Shown here: positions 36,726 through 45,778 of the stretch, piece by piece
Numbering within the stretch: position 1 is the stretch's first letter
Layout: every line of letters begins with the position of its first letter
The notes under the pieces: model-generated
Seen by the model: only the letters and a program-made list of their open reading frames with translations
Database searches by the model: none
What the model was told of the DNA's origin: nothing
Position numbers and translations under genes: made by a program
Assembly: GCA_030653545.1 (NCBI GenBank)
Contig: JAURZE010000022.1
Coordinates: 524,968-588,967, forward strand
Direction of reading: 5' to 3'
From: Nitrospira sp.
GTDB taxonomy: Bacteria > Nitrospirota > Nitrospiria > Nitrospirales > Nitrospiraceae
DNA: 64,000 bases

Positions 36726-37805
36726 CTACGCTGCAACGAAGGGGTTGAGTCGGCCGCGGATCGTCCTGGCGAGAGTGTCATACTGCTCTGAGATCTTCAG
36801 AAAGTGGTGCCTTCGGATACCCTCACCGGCCCGCGCGGCCGCCTGGTCATACGTACGCGCGGCGCTCTCATACACCGACGCCAGAGACCAGCGAATCGGC
36901 GCCTGGCGCATCTGGCGCTTGGCGACAAACTCATGGAGCGGCTGCCGGGCCACCGTGTCCAGCAGTGCTTGCGCCCGATGCAAGCTGGTATGGGCCGCCA
37001 TAACCGCCTCATATCCCTGCCGGGCGATGGCTTTCCGCTCGGCCGGATGCGCACGATAATAGTCGGTGATCTCGATGATGTGATCGACATTTCCCTTCTC
37101 ATACAGCGCGCAATGCGTCCGGTCCTGGAACAAGTCGCTGAACCCGTTTCCTACACCCTCCGTCAGGAGCAATGCGCCGCAGGCCATGGCCTCGAACGTC
37201 CTAAAGTTCACGTCGTTCGCCACGGATTGATTCAAGACCATCATCGATCGGTTGAAGATCTCATCGTACGGCCCCGACTGCACGACAATCGGATACTGAG
37301 TCTGTAGGCGCTGGATCAGGTCGACGCGATCGGGATTTCTGGCGGCATCGAGTGTACCGATGAACGAGAGCGGAATCTCTCTGGCGAATCCAAGATCCCG
37401 GTCGTGAGCCCCCTGGCAGAACAGTGGCATCCAGGAGACATGCTGCCGGTCTCCGTCAAGCTGATAGGCCGGCACCCAGTCTTTCTGCGCAACCAGAATC
37501 ACATCGAATGCCGCGGCGTAATGCATGTGCCAATTGGCATGGATGTGCGAATCGATTGCGTACCAAACCACCGGCACTGGAAGAGTCTCCAGTCCCAGCA
37601 CCAACGGCTGAGTACTCTCGTCCCCCAGCACGATCAGGTCCGGATACCAATGGGCCGGCAGTTGCGTCAGCAGACTCCTGGCATCGAGAAGCGAGCGAGT
37701 GAGCGGAATGTCGGCAGTCCGATGGTATCCGGCCCATTTCACATCATGACCGAGCAGCCGGAACGATTCCTGAAAGTAGGCGTTTCCTAGATGAAGAATT
37801 CTCAT
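36726..37805 (-). CDS. CgeB/GT4-like glycosyltransferase family protein (359 aa)
   Basis: The protein opens MRILHLGNAYFQESFRLLGH and has a Rossmann-like VPVVWYAIDSHIH segment. The C-terminal half has the nucleotide-sugar donor region FRTFEAMACGALLLTEGVGNG and ALYEKGNVDHIIEITDYYRA, which is the EAMACG pattern of GT-B enzymes and the CgeB-type spore-protein/glycosyltransferase group. Acceptor and sugar are unknown. It is convergent with the protease operon. Confidence 0.75.
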   Translation of the reverse strand: MRILHLGNAYFQESFRLLGHDVKWAGYHRTADIPLTRSLLDARSLLTQLPAHWYPDLIVLGDESTQPLVLGLETLPVPVVWYAIDSHIHANWHMHYAAAFDVILVAQKDWVPAYQLDGDRQHVSWMPLFCQGAHDRDLGFAREIPLSFIGTLDAARNPDRVDLIQRLQTQYPIVVQSGPYDEIFNRSMMVLNQSVANDVNFRTFEAMACGALLLTEGVGNGFSDLFQDRTHCALYEKGNVDHIIEITDYYRAHPAERKAIARQGYEAVMAAHTSLHRAQALLDTVARQPLHEFVAKRQMRQAPIRWSLASVYESAARTYDQAAARAGEGIRRHHFLKISEQYDTLARTIRGRLNPFVAA

Positions 37806-38334
37806 GGTGACATGATCTGAATAGGTGCGGACACGTTCCGGCCACCCGTTTGATGACTGGCGCTCAGAGGTGAGGCCTCGGCACCTTCCTTCGCATCGTC
37901 ACGAGTTGATACTTCTCAAATCGGCATGAACGGCCGCGAACTTAAGAAGCCCCTGCCGCCATTCGACTTATGTCGGATCAAAACAGGAGCACTGCCGGGC
38001 CTCCTCCCTTCTGTAATTTCATCGCGCATGCCATTAGGCCCCACGCTGAGCACCGAGCGCCTGCTGGTCCGGCAATTTCTGCCGACCGGCGCCAGGCCGG
38101 CGATCGGAACGCACCCGGGTCATGAGCCCTCTTGCCCTGCCTCGGTTAAGGCGACCGGCTTGCAGTCCCCCAGCTATCACTACGCCTGCCCCACTTTACT
38201 TCTACGCGCGCAATTCGATACCCTTGACCCAATACGCCATCCATCCCATACTCGCGTTGACATGCATCCGGATGGGAGTCATGCCAATCACAACGCCAAC
38301 CTGCTCTGCCCCACATCTTGAGAAGGAGTCTGCC
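37806..38334. other. Gap upstream of the DUF4412 gene
   Basis: No convincing gene in these 529 bp; a plus-strand open frame at 37926-38321 has no ribosome site and no domain. TTGACC (38224-38229) and CATACT (38247-38252), 17 bp apart, are a possible promoter for the next gene, at low confidence. Confidence 0.3.
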
Positions 38335-39123
38335 ATGTCACGACGTCTGTCTACGGTGCTTGTCCTCGCAGGCCTGCTTGTGTCCACACCGCTGTGGGCC
38401 GTTCAACTCAGCCGGCCTCAGGTGGAATATTCCGCTGATTCGGTAATGCAAACCGAGGGGGGGACGATTGAGCAGCATATTTACGCCACTCCGACGAAGG
38501 AACGGCAGGAACTGCTGACCGCGGGGGGCGACGGGGTGGCCATGATCTTCCGGTACGATACCAAACTCATGTGGCAACTGATGCCCTCCGAGCACATGTA
38601 CATGGAGCATTCTCTGGAGAAAGCCGCAGCCCAGAGCAAGGGGGAAGACCTCTCGAAGTGGGACTTTGAGGAAACCGTCGTCGGGGAAGAGGTGCTCGAA
38701 GGCGTGAAGGTGACGAAATACAAGACGGTCGCCACCAGCACCGACGGGAAAAAGTACGGCGGGTTCTCCTGGAGGACCAAAGAGGGCATCGCCGTCAAGC
38801 AGGATTTGCTCTACAAGGAAGGCAACGAGAAGCACCGGATGACGACGGAGTTGAAGAATCTCAAGATCGGCAAGCAGGATCCTAAATTGTTCGAGGTGCC
38901 CGAGGGCTTCACCAAATTCGACATGGCCGGCATGATGGGTGGCATGATGGGCCGGGAAAGCATGGGGATGCCTCAGGGGGAACGAGGCAGTGCCCGTCGT
39001 TCGCGCCCCGCAGTCGCTCCGCCGGCAGACGACGCGCCGGCCGCTCCGGAACGTGACCAGTCCACCGGAGTCGACGATATCAAAAAGGCCGGCGACATGA
39101 TGAAGAAGCTGTTCGGGCGCTAG
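38335..39123 (+). CDS. Secreted DUF4412-like protein (262 aa)
   Basis: The ATG at 38335 follows AAGGAGTCTGCC. The signal peptide ends PLWAVQL. The body (YSADSVMQTEGGTIEQHIYA, KLMWQLMPSEHMYMEHSL, VTKYKTVATSTDGKKYGGFS) has the beta-rich, LolA/outer-membrane-lipoprotein-sorting-like pattern of DUF4412 proteins. The C-terminus is Met/Gly-rich (MAGMMGGMMGRE), then Pro/Ala-rich. It starts two bases before a D,D-carboxypeptidase gene, so the two are co-transcribed. Confidence 0.72.
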   Translation: MSRRLSTVLVLAGLLVSTPLWAVQLSRPQVEYSADSVMQTEGGTIEQHIYATPTKERQELLTAGGDGVAMIFRYDTKLMWQLMPSEHMYMEHSLEKAAAQSKGEDLSKWDFEETVVGEEVLEGVKVTKYKTVATSTDGKKYGGFSWRTKEGIAVKQDLLYKEGNEKHRMTTELKNLKIGKQDPKLFEVPEGFTKFDMAGMMGGMMGRESMGMPQGERGSARRSRPAVAPPADDAPAAPERDQSTGVDDIKKAGDMMKKLFGR

Positions 39124-39124
39124 C

Positions 39125-39973
39125 GTGATGGTGGGCCGGCCGGCACGAAGACTCCTCCTCTTCGCCGGCCTCTTTGGCTGGGTCATCCTCAGCACTGTCG
39201 CCGATTGTCTTACTGAAACCGTGGACATTCCTCCGCAGCCGCCTGTTCAGGCGGCTGCGCTCCACCTTATCGAACTGAAATCCGGCCGCGTGTTGTTCAC
39301 GAAGAACGCCACCCAGCCGCTCCCTCCCGCCAGCCTGACGAAGATCATGACGGCGGTCGTGGCGCTAAACGGCGCGTCGCTCTACGATGACGTTCGAATC
39401 GATGCCCGCGCCGTGCATTACCGCTCGTCTCTGAAGCTCCGCCGAGGAGAGCGGTTTCTGCTCCGCGATCTACTGGCTGCCATGCTCGTCACCAGCGCCA
39501 ACGATGCCTGCCAGGCGATCGCCTGGCATATCGGAGGGACGCCGGCTCGCTTCGTCGAGAGAATGAATGCGCACGCCAAAGCGTTGGGACTGACCCGTAC
39601 TCATTTCACTAACCCTTGTGGTTTCGATGCGCCCGGCCACGTTTCCACCGCGGAAGATCTGACCACACTCACCGAGGCGGCCCTGCAGATCCCTGAGTTC
39701 TCCATGATGGTGCGAACCGTCGAACGCGAGATCGCGACCGTAGACGGAAGCCGCCGCATTCATCTCTACAGTACCAATCAACTGCTGCTCGATCCCGACG
39801 TCACCGGCGTAAAAACCGGTTATACAAGCAAGGCCGGTCGCTGTCTCATCGCCAGCATGTTCAAAGACGGCCATCAATTGCTGCTCGTGGGATTGAATGT
39901 CAAAGATCGCTGGGAACAGGCCCCTCGCCTACTGCGGTACGGTCAAGCGGTGATGCGAACGGGGCAGGAATAA
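39125..39973 (+). CDS. D-alanyl-D-alanine carboxypeptidase (PBP5/6-like)
   Basis: A 282-aa exported penicillin-binding protein. The active-site SxxK is in PPASLTKIMTAVVAL, the SxN triad in SANDACQAIAWHI and KTG in VKTGYTSKAG. It trims the terminal D-Ala of peptidoglycan pentapeptides in the periplasm. The first codon could be the GTG at 39125 or the ATG three bases later. It lacks the C-terminal amphipathic anchor of longer PBP5 proteins. Confidence 0.9.
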   Translation: MMVGRPARRLLLFAGLFGWVILSTVADCLTETVDIPPQPPVQAAALHLIELKSGRVLFTKNATQPLPPASLTKIMTAVVALNGASLYDDVRIDARAVHYRSSLKLRRGERFLLRDLLAAMLVTSANDACQAIAWHIGGTPARFVERMNAHAKALGLTRTHFTNPCGFDAPGHVSTAEDLTTLTEAALQIPEFSMMVRTVEREIATVDGSRRIHLYSTNQLLLDPDVTGVKTGYTSKAGRCLIASMFKDGHQLLLVGLNVKDRWEQAPRLLRYGQAVMRTGQE

Positions 39974-39982
39974 GACGCTCGG

Positions 39983-41458
39983 TTACTGCCGGTCGACCCG
40001 GCGGAGATAGGCATCGCGAAGATTTTGCTGGGCGAGCGCATAGTTTGGATCAAGCCTGACGGCGATGCGGAATTCTTCGATGGCCGGGTCCCACTCGCCA
40101 CGCAGGGAGAGGGCGTATCCAAGATTATTATGCGGTCTGGCCTTGCGCGGCGATTTCGCAACTGAGTCGGACCACAGCAGGACCGGGTCGCGATAGAGGG
40201 CATTCCGCTGTACGGTTGCCGCACAGAGTGTCGCCACGGCGGCGAGTCCGATTGCGACTGCACTGATGTGAACCAGGCTGGGCCGTGTTAGCGCGGTCGA
40301 GAGTCGATGGATGAGGAATGTGCCCAACACGGTGGCGGCCAGCAGCAAGCCGAACGACGCCAGATAGAGATTGCGCTCGCTCAAGAGATCGTTACGTGGA
40401 ATGAGGCCGGTCGGAAGCATTTGCAGGACGAACCACGCAACGCCGAAGGAGAAGAGCGGCAGTCGCTGCCGGGCGATGAAGGTGGCAAGGGCTGCGGCTC
40501 CCCACAGCAGCACTTCGAGCGGGAGCGGCCATTCCAGGAGCGAGTGGAACAGCGGTAGATCATGGTCGAAGTTCAACTGCCAAGGACATATGAAGAGCAG
40601 CAATGCATAGCTGGCGGCGTGGAGTTCACTCAAGGCATTCTCCCAGAGGGGGCGTATATTCAGGCTGAACTGAGCCAAATCAGCATAACGCGGATGATGC
40701 CAGGCCAGAACGCCAGCAGCCAGGACGCCAAACCAGAAGGGCAGATGATCGGATATAATCGCGGCGCGCAGCTCCGCTCCCCTGAGCCGGCGCACCACCA
40801 CGTCCCACAACAGCAGCGCCAGCGGAAAGGTAACGGCCGGCTCCTTCGATGCGACGGACAGAATGAAGCAGAGCAGTGCGCCAACCCGATAGCGCCGCCG
40901 AATGAGATGACCACTTGTCTCCTCCGACGCTTTGATGTAGAGGAAGAGCGCCAGCAGATACCAGAAGGCCATGAGACCGGACGCGCGGCCTGAAATGTAG
41001 GTGACGGTTTCCGTCTGGATCGGGTGGGTTAGAAACAGCAGTGCGGTCCACACCGGAACCAGCCTGGTCTCCTCCGTAACGGTCCGCGCGAGAATCCGGT
41101 ACACAAGGGCCCCGGATCCCAGATGCAGGAGCAGATTCAGCACATGATACCCGGCGGGAGACGTCTCGAAGAGGCGGCGATCCACAAAATATGTTGCATA
41201 CAACACGGGCCGAACCATATGGTCGAGATGACTGACAAAAATCTCCCAGCGGTCGAGATGCGGATTGGCAAGAATGGTCGGGCGGTCGTCGAAGTGAAAG
41301 TCTCCTGAGAACGCCGTAACATAGGTCAGACCGGCGACCAGCAGGATAGAAAACAGCAGTTTGCCTTGGAGATGCGTCGAGCAGTTCACGGTGGCGGCAA
41401 GCGTACTCTTTTGCCGCGCCTGAGTACACAGAGAGGAGTGACACGCATGTGGCGTCAA
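39983..41458 (-). CDS. Multi-pass membrane protein with TPR tail (TMTC/PMT-like)
   Basis: A 491-aa protein with about ten hydrophobic segments and, after the first, an acidic GDFHFDDRP motif like the catalytic loop of GT-C fold protein O-mannosyltransferases. SGRASGLMAFWYLLALFLYI and a cytoplasm-exterior pattern resemble TMTC proteins. The last 50 residues hold one to two TPR units (ARPHNNLGYALSLRGEWDPA). It probably transfers sugar from a lipid donor. The exact start is uncertain because the ATG at 41458 overlaps the divergent gene by 12 bp; a GTG near 41390 is an alternative. Confidence 0.72.
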   Translation of the reverse strand: MTPHACHSSLCTQARQKSTLAATVNCSTHLQGKLLFSILLVAGLTYVTAFSGDFHFDDRPTILANPHLDRWEIFVSHLDHMVRPVLYATYFVDRRLFETSPAGYHVLNLLLHLGSGALVYRILARTVTEETRLVPVWTALLFLTHPIQTETVTYISGRASGLMAFWYLLALFLYIKASEETSGHLIRRRYRVGALLCFILSVASKEPAVTFPLALLLWDVVVRRLRGAELRAAIISDHLPFWFGVLAAGVLAWHHPRYADLAQFSLNIRPLWENALSELHAASYALLLFICPWQLNFDHDLPLFHSLLEWPLPLEVLLWGAAALATFIARQRLPLFSFGVAWFVLQMLPTGLIPRNDLLSERNLYLASFGLLLAATVLGTFLIHRLSTALTRPSLVHISAVAIGLAAVATLCAATVQRNALYRDPVLLWSDSVAKSPRKARPHNNLGYALSLRGEWDPAIEEFRIAVRLDPNYALAQQNLRDAYLRRVDRQ

Positions 41459-42214
41459 ACATTCAACAGATGGGTCACATCAAGACTATCTTCCAGCGTT
41501 CAGCCGTCGGCCAGGGATCGGCCGACGGGTCGGATCATGGCCGTCGGCCTGCTGAGCGTCACGCTGCTTCTGACCCTGCTCAATGCCCCGGCAGGCGCAG
41601 CCGGCCCCTGTACATGCAAAGATCTCGACAAAATCAAAGAAAACCTTGATAGAGCCGCCACTTCAGAAGAAATCTGGAAATACATCTTCGCATGGGCCAG
41701 AGAAACCTACCGGGATGTTGACCTTCCCAAAACCAATGACGATCTAAACCAGAAGTTTGTCCAATTGAAGAACGCCCCTGCATCCAAATGGTACGACCTC
41801 ATCAAGGAAGGGCCGGTCAAAGAGAAGAAAAGCCTGAGGAAAGTCGCCGGACTCAGTGAAAAGGGCGAGCCTGTCGTGGACGAGGATTTTCAGAGCAGTA
41901 ACTGCGATGACATTATCGAGGCGGAAAAAGAGCACGAACGGAAACATAAAGATTTCTACCTGAGCTTCCCCCAGGTCTTCGACGTGCTGATGACCTCGCG
42001 GCTGCAGCGGTTGCGCGCAGAATCAGAGGTCGAATCCTATCGGGCACAGAAAACCTTCCTGGAGAAGAAATACGCGGATCTCAAGCTAAAATGCCTTCCC
42101 AAAGAAGACCCCAGCATCAAGCAGCAGTTGCAGAACGACGTGGCCCAGCGAGAACGGCTGAACCAGGCGGAAAACCGAATCCGCATGCTCGGAGGGGGGC
42201 CGACGGGAAAATGA
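41447..42214 (+). CDS. Secreted protein of unknown function (255 aa)
   Basis: The ATG at 41447 follows AGAGGAG. A leader runs from about residue 30 to 55 (LLSVTLLLTLLNAPAGAAGP). The mature part is helical and charged, with paired cysteines (CTCKD; SNCDDIIEAEKEHERKHKDF). The HERKH segment superficially resembles a HExxH zinc motif but is H-E-R-K-H, so it could bind zinc. A C-terminal coiled coil follows. It forms an operon with the next gene, which is also secreted. Confidence 0.62.
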   Translation: MWRQTFNRWVTSRLSSSVQPSARDRPTGRIMAVGLLSVTLLLTLLNAPAGAAGPCTCKDLDKIKENLDRAATSEEIWKYIFAWARETYRDVDLPKTNDDLNQKFVQLKNAPASKWYDLIKEGPVKEKKSLRKVAGLSEKGEPVVDEDFQSSNCDDIIEAEKEHERKHKDFYLSFPQVFDVLMTSRLQRLRAESEVESYRAQKTFLEKKYADLKLKCLPKEDPSIKQQLQNDVAQRERLNQAENRIRMLGGGPTGK

Positions 42215-42255
42215 TACGGCATATCGAATTCACGCACGTGTCAGGAGGCCACACC

Positions 42256-43461
42256 ATGAAGACTTCGTGGGGATCCATGGCGGCACTGAGTGCCGCGCTC
42301 ATGTTCGGCAGTATCGGACTCGTCCCGCCGCCGGTTCAGGCGGCCGCTCCCGCTCCGTCACCCAAAGATGAAGCTGTCAGAAAATATGTCGACGGCTGTC
42401 AGGGCAAACCGGCGAAGGAAGCGGACTGCGAGAAGCTCAGAAAAACCGCCGTCGAAATTCTGAAAGAGGACTTGCTGACGCTGGGATCGTCGGCGAATCA
42501 CGGCTTTCTGCTCAGTATTCTCCCGGTCTTCAAAATCGAGGAGGCCGAGTTGCGCGTGGCTGCAGCCGATGCCATCGGCATGATCGGCCCCCAGGACAGC
42601 GACGCGGAGCTTCTCGCCCCGCTCGCCAATGATCCGGTCCCGGAAGTCCGGAAAGCTGTGTCACAGATGCTCTCCCACGGTAAAGGAAGCGAGCTCAGAC
42701 TGCTGTCCCAGCGCACCATGACCTGGGCTGGAGGACACACCCCGGAGACCCCGGCGGACCCCGGAAAATATTCGCTTCCGGTCGCTCCGGAGAGCACGTA
42801 TCTCTATTACGCCAGTGCCGCCGCGCATGGCCAAGTGTCGTACATGACCAGAAAAGCCATGGAGCCGACAATGGCGTTCTTCAAGGGCAAGTCAAAACGA
42901 GGCCCGTTGAAACTTGAGGAATTCAATACGCTCTACCGGTACCAATTGAGCGATGAGCAGGAAGCCCGCGAGAGAATCTGGAAACAAACCAGCGATGAAA
43001 ACAGTAAGCAGATAGAAGCTCTGCAAAAAGACACATCGAATCAGCAGGCCGCATTCGAAAAAATCATGCAACTCCAGGCCGAGGTTCTGAATCAACGCCT
43101 GGTGGAGCAGAGCAATCAGTTTCGACCGGACCTGTTCGCGTCCCCCACTATATTCGTGCTGGAGGAACGCCAGATTGGCCAACGGAGCTACCCGACACGG
43201 TATGTTGTGCTCTACCAAGACAAGGCACTCAAGTCGACCGGATACCGGTTATCATGGATGACCGTGCCGGACGAGACAATCAAAACAGTTCAAGTTGCCT
43301 CGCTGGCACGCGAAAGAGAGGAAGAGGCCCGTAAGAAAGAACACGAAGCCAATCGGAAACGCGCAGAAGAACTCCAAAGCTTGCAGAAGAAAAAAGACGA
43401 GGCGGAGAAAAAGAAATTCAAGAAGGGCCAGGACGATCTCGAAAAGGCGCTGGGGTTCTAA
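42256..43461 (+). CDS. Secreted HEAT-repeat-like coiled-coil protein (401 aa)
   Basis: The ATG at 42256 follows AGGAGG. The signal peptide ends PVQAAAP. Residues about 75-125 contain HEAT-like helix pairs (ELRVAAADAIGMIGPQDS, ELLAPLANDPVPEVRKAVSQ). The C-terminus is a long charged coiled coil (EEEARKKEHEANRKRAEELQ and onward). A conserved cysteine pair lies near the N-terminus (GCQGK, DCEKL). Unknown function; tandem with the preceding secreted protein. Confidence 0.62.
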   Translation: MKTSWGSMAALSAALMFGSIGLVPPPVQAAAPAPSPKDEAVRKYVDGCQGKPAKEADCEKLRKTAVEILKEDLLTLGSSANHGFLLSILPVFKIEEAELRVAAADAIGMIGPQDSDAELLAPLANDPVPEVRKAVSQMLSHGKGSELRLLSQRTMTWAGGHTPETPADPGKYSLPVAPESTYLYYASAAAHGQVSYMTRKAMEPTMAFFKGKSKRGPLKLEEFNTLYRYQLSDEQEARERIWKQTSDENSKQIEALQKDTSNQQAAFEKIMQLQAEVLNQRLVEQSNQFRPDLFASPTIFVLEERQIGQRSYPTRYVVLYQDKALKSTGYRLSWMTVPDETIKTVQVASLAREREEEARKKEHEANRKRAEELQSLQKKKDEAEKKKFKKGQDDLEKALGF

Positions 43462-43601
43462 TCGCAGGACTCCGCTCCAGTAGACGATGGAGTCCCCATC
43501 TCGCCGCATAACCTCGGCGCCTCCATCGATTGACCAGCATGAGGCAGGGAAACAACCCTCAGGGTGGTTCCCTTCTCTCAACTCAACAGGTCCATCACGC
43601 C

Positions 43602-44150
43602 ATGCCGGAGCCCCCTTCTTTCAAGACCGCGCGGCTGCTCCTCCGGCCGTTTCAACTCTCGGACGCTCCCGACATAGAGCGGCTCGCGGGGGCCAAAGAA
43701 GTTGCCGCCGGCACATTTCTTCCGCACCCCTACGAAAACGGCATGGCCGAACAATGGATCGCGGATCGGAAACGAGCCCATGAGGACGGCACCGCCGTCA
43801 GCTTCGCCATCACCCTTGCGGACAATGCGACCGTCATCGGATCGATCAGCCTGGATATTGTCCAGATCCACCGGCACGCGCGGCTCGGCTACTGGCTCGG
43901 CGTTCCCTACTGGAATCAGGGCTACTGTACCGAGGCCGTGCGCGCGGTCCTTCGCTACGGCTTTATGCAACTGAATCTGCACCGCATCTACAGCCCGCAT
44001 TTCGAGGGCAACGCTGCCTCAGGGCGAGTGCTACAGAAAGTGGGGATGACCTACGAAGGGCGCATGCGAGAACACTACGTCCGGTTCGACCGGTTCGTCG
44101 ACCTCGAACTCTACGGCATGCTCCAGCGGGAATTCACTGACAGAACCTGA
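43602..44150 (+). CDS. GNAT acetyltransferase (RimJ/RimL-like)
   Basis: A 182-aa acetyltransferase. TARLLLRPFQLSDAPDIERL starts the fold, GYWLGVPYWNQGYCTEAVRA holds the acetyl-CoA-binding strand and loop, and NLHRIYSPHFEGNAASGRVLQ is RimJ/RimL-typical. Relatives acetylate N-termini of ribosomal proteins or small molecules. The ATG at 43602 was preferred as the domain begins there; ribosome site is weak. Confidence 0.88.
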   Translation: MPEPPSFKTARLLLRPFQLSDAPDIERLAGAKEVAAGTFLPHPYENGMAEQWIADRKRAHEDGTAVSFAITLADNATVIGSISLDIVQIHRHARLGYWLGVPYWNQGYCTEAVRAVLRYGFMQLNLHRIYSPHFEGNAASGRVLQKVGMTYEGRMREHYVRFDRFVDLELYGMLQREFTDRT

Positions 44151-44178
44151 GAGTAACAATCCCGTCGAAATGATCCTG

Positions 44179-45765
44179 CTAGTAAAACGTGTAGACCAAC
44201 AGCCCATTGACCTGAATCCGCATATAGATGCTGGCGATCTGCGTGTAGTCCGCCATCACCTTGAAGAGCCAAGGCTTGGAAATATGTTTCGTATAGGCCA
44301 TGTGCGCATCGCCTCCGACGCGGAACACGGCTGACTTCGTCGCCTCGTCGATATATTGGAGAGCGGGACCGGCGGCAAAATAGAGCTCGTCCTTGTTCTC
44401 CATACTATACGTCGTCGCCAGCCTGGGAATCTGATTGATAAACACCTGCGGACTGAAGTACCCCCCTGCGAACGGCTCCCGCTGGCTCGGCTGTAATCCT
44501 CCCTGATTCTCCCCGTAGTGAGTGAGATAGAAAAGATACTCGCCGGCGATTTCCCAGTTGTCCTGCTGCCAGAGCGGCAACGATAACTTGGTATCTACCC
44601 CCACCTGATCGTTCGACTTCACCTGTTCCGCCGTCACCCATCCGACAAAGGGCGTCACGGTCACATGCAACGCGGCCACGTCGAACGCCACTTCACTATA
44701 GAACTGCGTCGACCGCGCCAAGCCCACCAGCTGGCCGGCACTGCGCGACCCGGCCAAGGCCGCGAACGAATCGTACCGGAACTCCCGCTTGACCCCGGGA
44801 CGAATGGAAAATGATTGTCCATCGTAGGCATATTCGAACTTATAGGCCATCCCGTCGCCGCGCGGCGCGCCATGATATTCCAGCACCGCATCGAATCGAT
44901 TCGACGGATTGAACCGCACTTGACTGCCCAGGGAGAGATAGGCGCCGGAGCGATTCTCCGACGAGTTCCAGAAATGCTCGGCCCCGACCTCCACTTTGGT
45001 CGTCGTAAACGGCGTGATATCGAATTTTCCGCGTGTGCCCATCTGGAACCCGTACAACTCATAGGGCTTCTCCGGCTGAACCAGCACCCCCATCACCCCT
45101 TCGACGGCCGGCTCCCGTCCCTTCGACATGTCCTGACGGAGCGCCGTCAGATCGCCCGATTCGTGCTTCGTCTGCTGCCGCGCCAGATTCGCGTGATACA
45201 AGGCCAGATCATTCTGTCCCAGCCAGGCATAGGCTTTGGCCAGACCCCGGTGGGCCTCGGCATTGCGCGGCTGCGTCTCTAACACCTTGCCGTACTGCGC
45301 CACGGCTTCCTGACTGGTGTCTTTATGCCTGGCTAGATGCGTCGCATACCGGAGCCGCATCGCCGGATCGTTTGTTCGCTTCAAGCCCATCCGGTAATAC
45401 TTCAGCATGTCTTTCTCGCGATAGGCGTAGCGCGACCATTCCAACGCCCGCGCTTGGGCAAACGCGATGTCGGCATCATCGTCCCAACGGGCAAGATACC
45501 GGTCAAATTGTTCGATGGCCTTGTCCTTCAGCCCCTGTTTTTCGTAGGCAACGCCCAGGCTCCGCATGGCTTCACGGTTGCCCGGATCACGCTCGACGAC
45601 TTTTTCGAAGGCTTCGATCGCCGCCTTGTAGTTTTCAATCTCCAGATTCGAACGCCCCCGAGACATATACCAGGACTCCACAAAATCATCGGCCCCCGCG
45701 GGAACCGTCGCCCAGCACAAGATGAACAGGAGCACACTCAAGGCACACAACCGGCGACACCACAT
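44179..45765 (-). CDS. TPR plus beta-barrel polysaccharide exporter (BcsC-like)
   Basis: From the ATG at 45765 (preceded by AAGGTG) the protein has 528 aa: a signal peptide ending GADDF, about five TPR units over residues 30-200 (AAIEAFEKVVERDPGN, KAIEQFDRYLARWDDD) and then a C-terminal run of amphipathic strands ending in LLVYTFY, with the terminal Tyr typical of outer-membrane barrels. This is the BcsC/AlgK-AlgE-type layout for polysaccharide export. It starts 14 bp after the cellulose-synthase fusion gene. It is shorter than E. coli BcsC. Confidence 0.8.
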   Translation of the reverse strand: MWCRRLCALSVLLFILCWATVPAGADDFVESWYMSRGRSNLEIENYKAAIEAFEKVVERDPGNREAMRSLGVAYEKQGLKDKAIEQFDRYLARWDDDADIAFAQARALEWSRYAYREKDMLKYYRMGLKRTNDPAMRLRYATHLARHKDTSQEAVAQYGKVLETQPRNAEAHRGLAKAYAWLGQNDLALYHANLARQQTKHESGDLTALRQDMSKGREPAVEGVMGVLVQPEKPYELYGFQMGTRGKFDITPFTTTKVEVGAEHFWNSSENRSGAYLSLGSQVRFNPSNRFDAVLEYHGAPRGDGMAYKFEYAYDGQSFSIRPGVKREFRYDSFAALAGSRSAGQLVGLARSTQFYSEVAFDVAALHVTVTPFVGWVTAEQVKSNDQVGVDTKLSLPLWQQDNWEIAGEYLFYLTHYGENQGGLQPSQREPFAGGYFSPQVFINQIPRLATTYSMENKDELYFAAGPALQYIDEATKSAVFRVGGDAHMAYTKHISKPWLFKVMADYTQIASIYMRIQVNGLLVYTFY

Positions 45766-45778
45766 GCCTGACACCTTT

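Noticed and set aside
37926..38321. Open frame in the gap before the DUF4412 gene
   Set aside because: No ribosome site, domain or codon pattern to support it.
38338..39228. Minus-strand frame opposite the DUF4412 gene
   Set aside because: The plus-strand gene has a signal peptide and a good ribosome site; the antisense frame is His/Leu-rich and lacks both.
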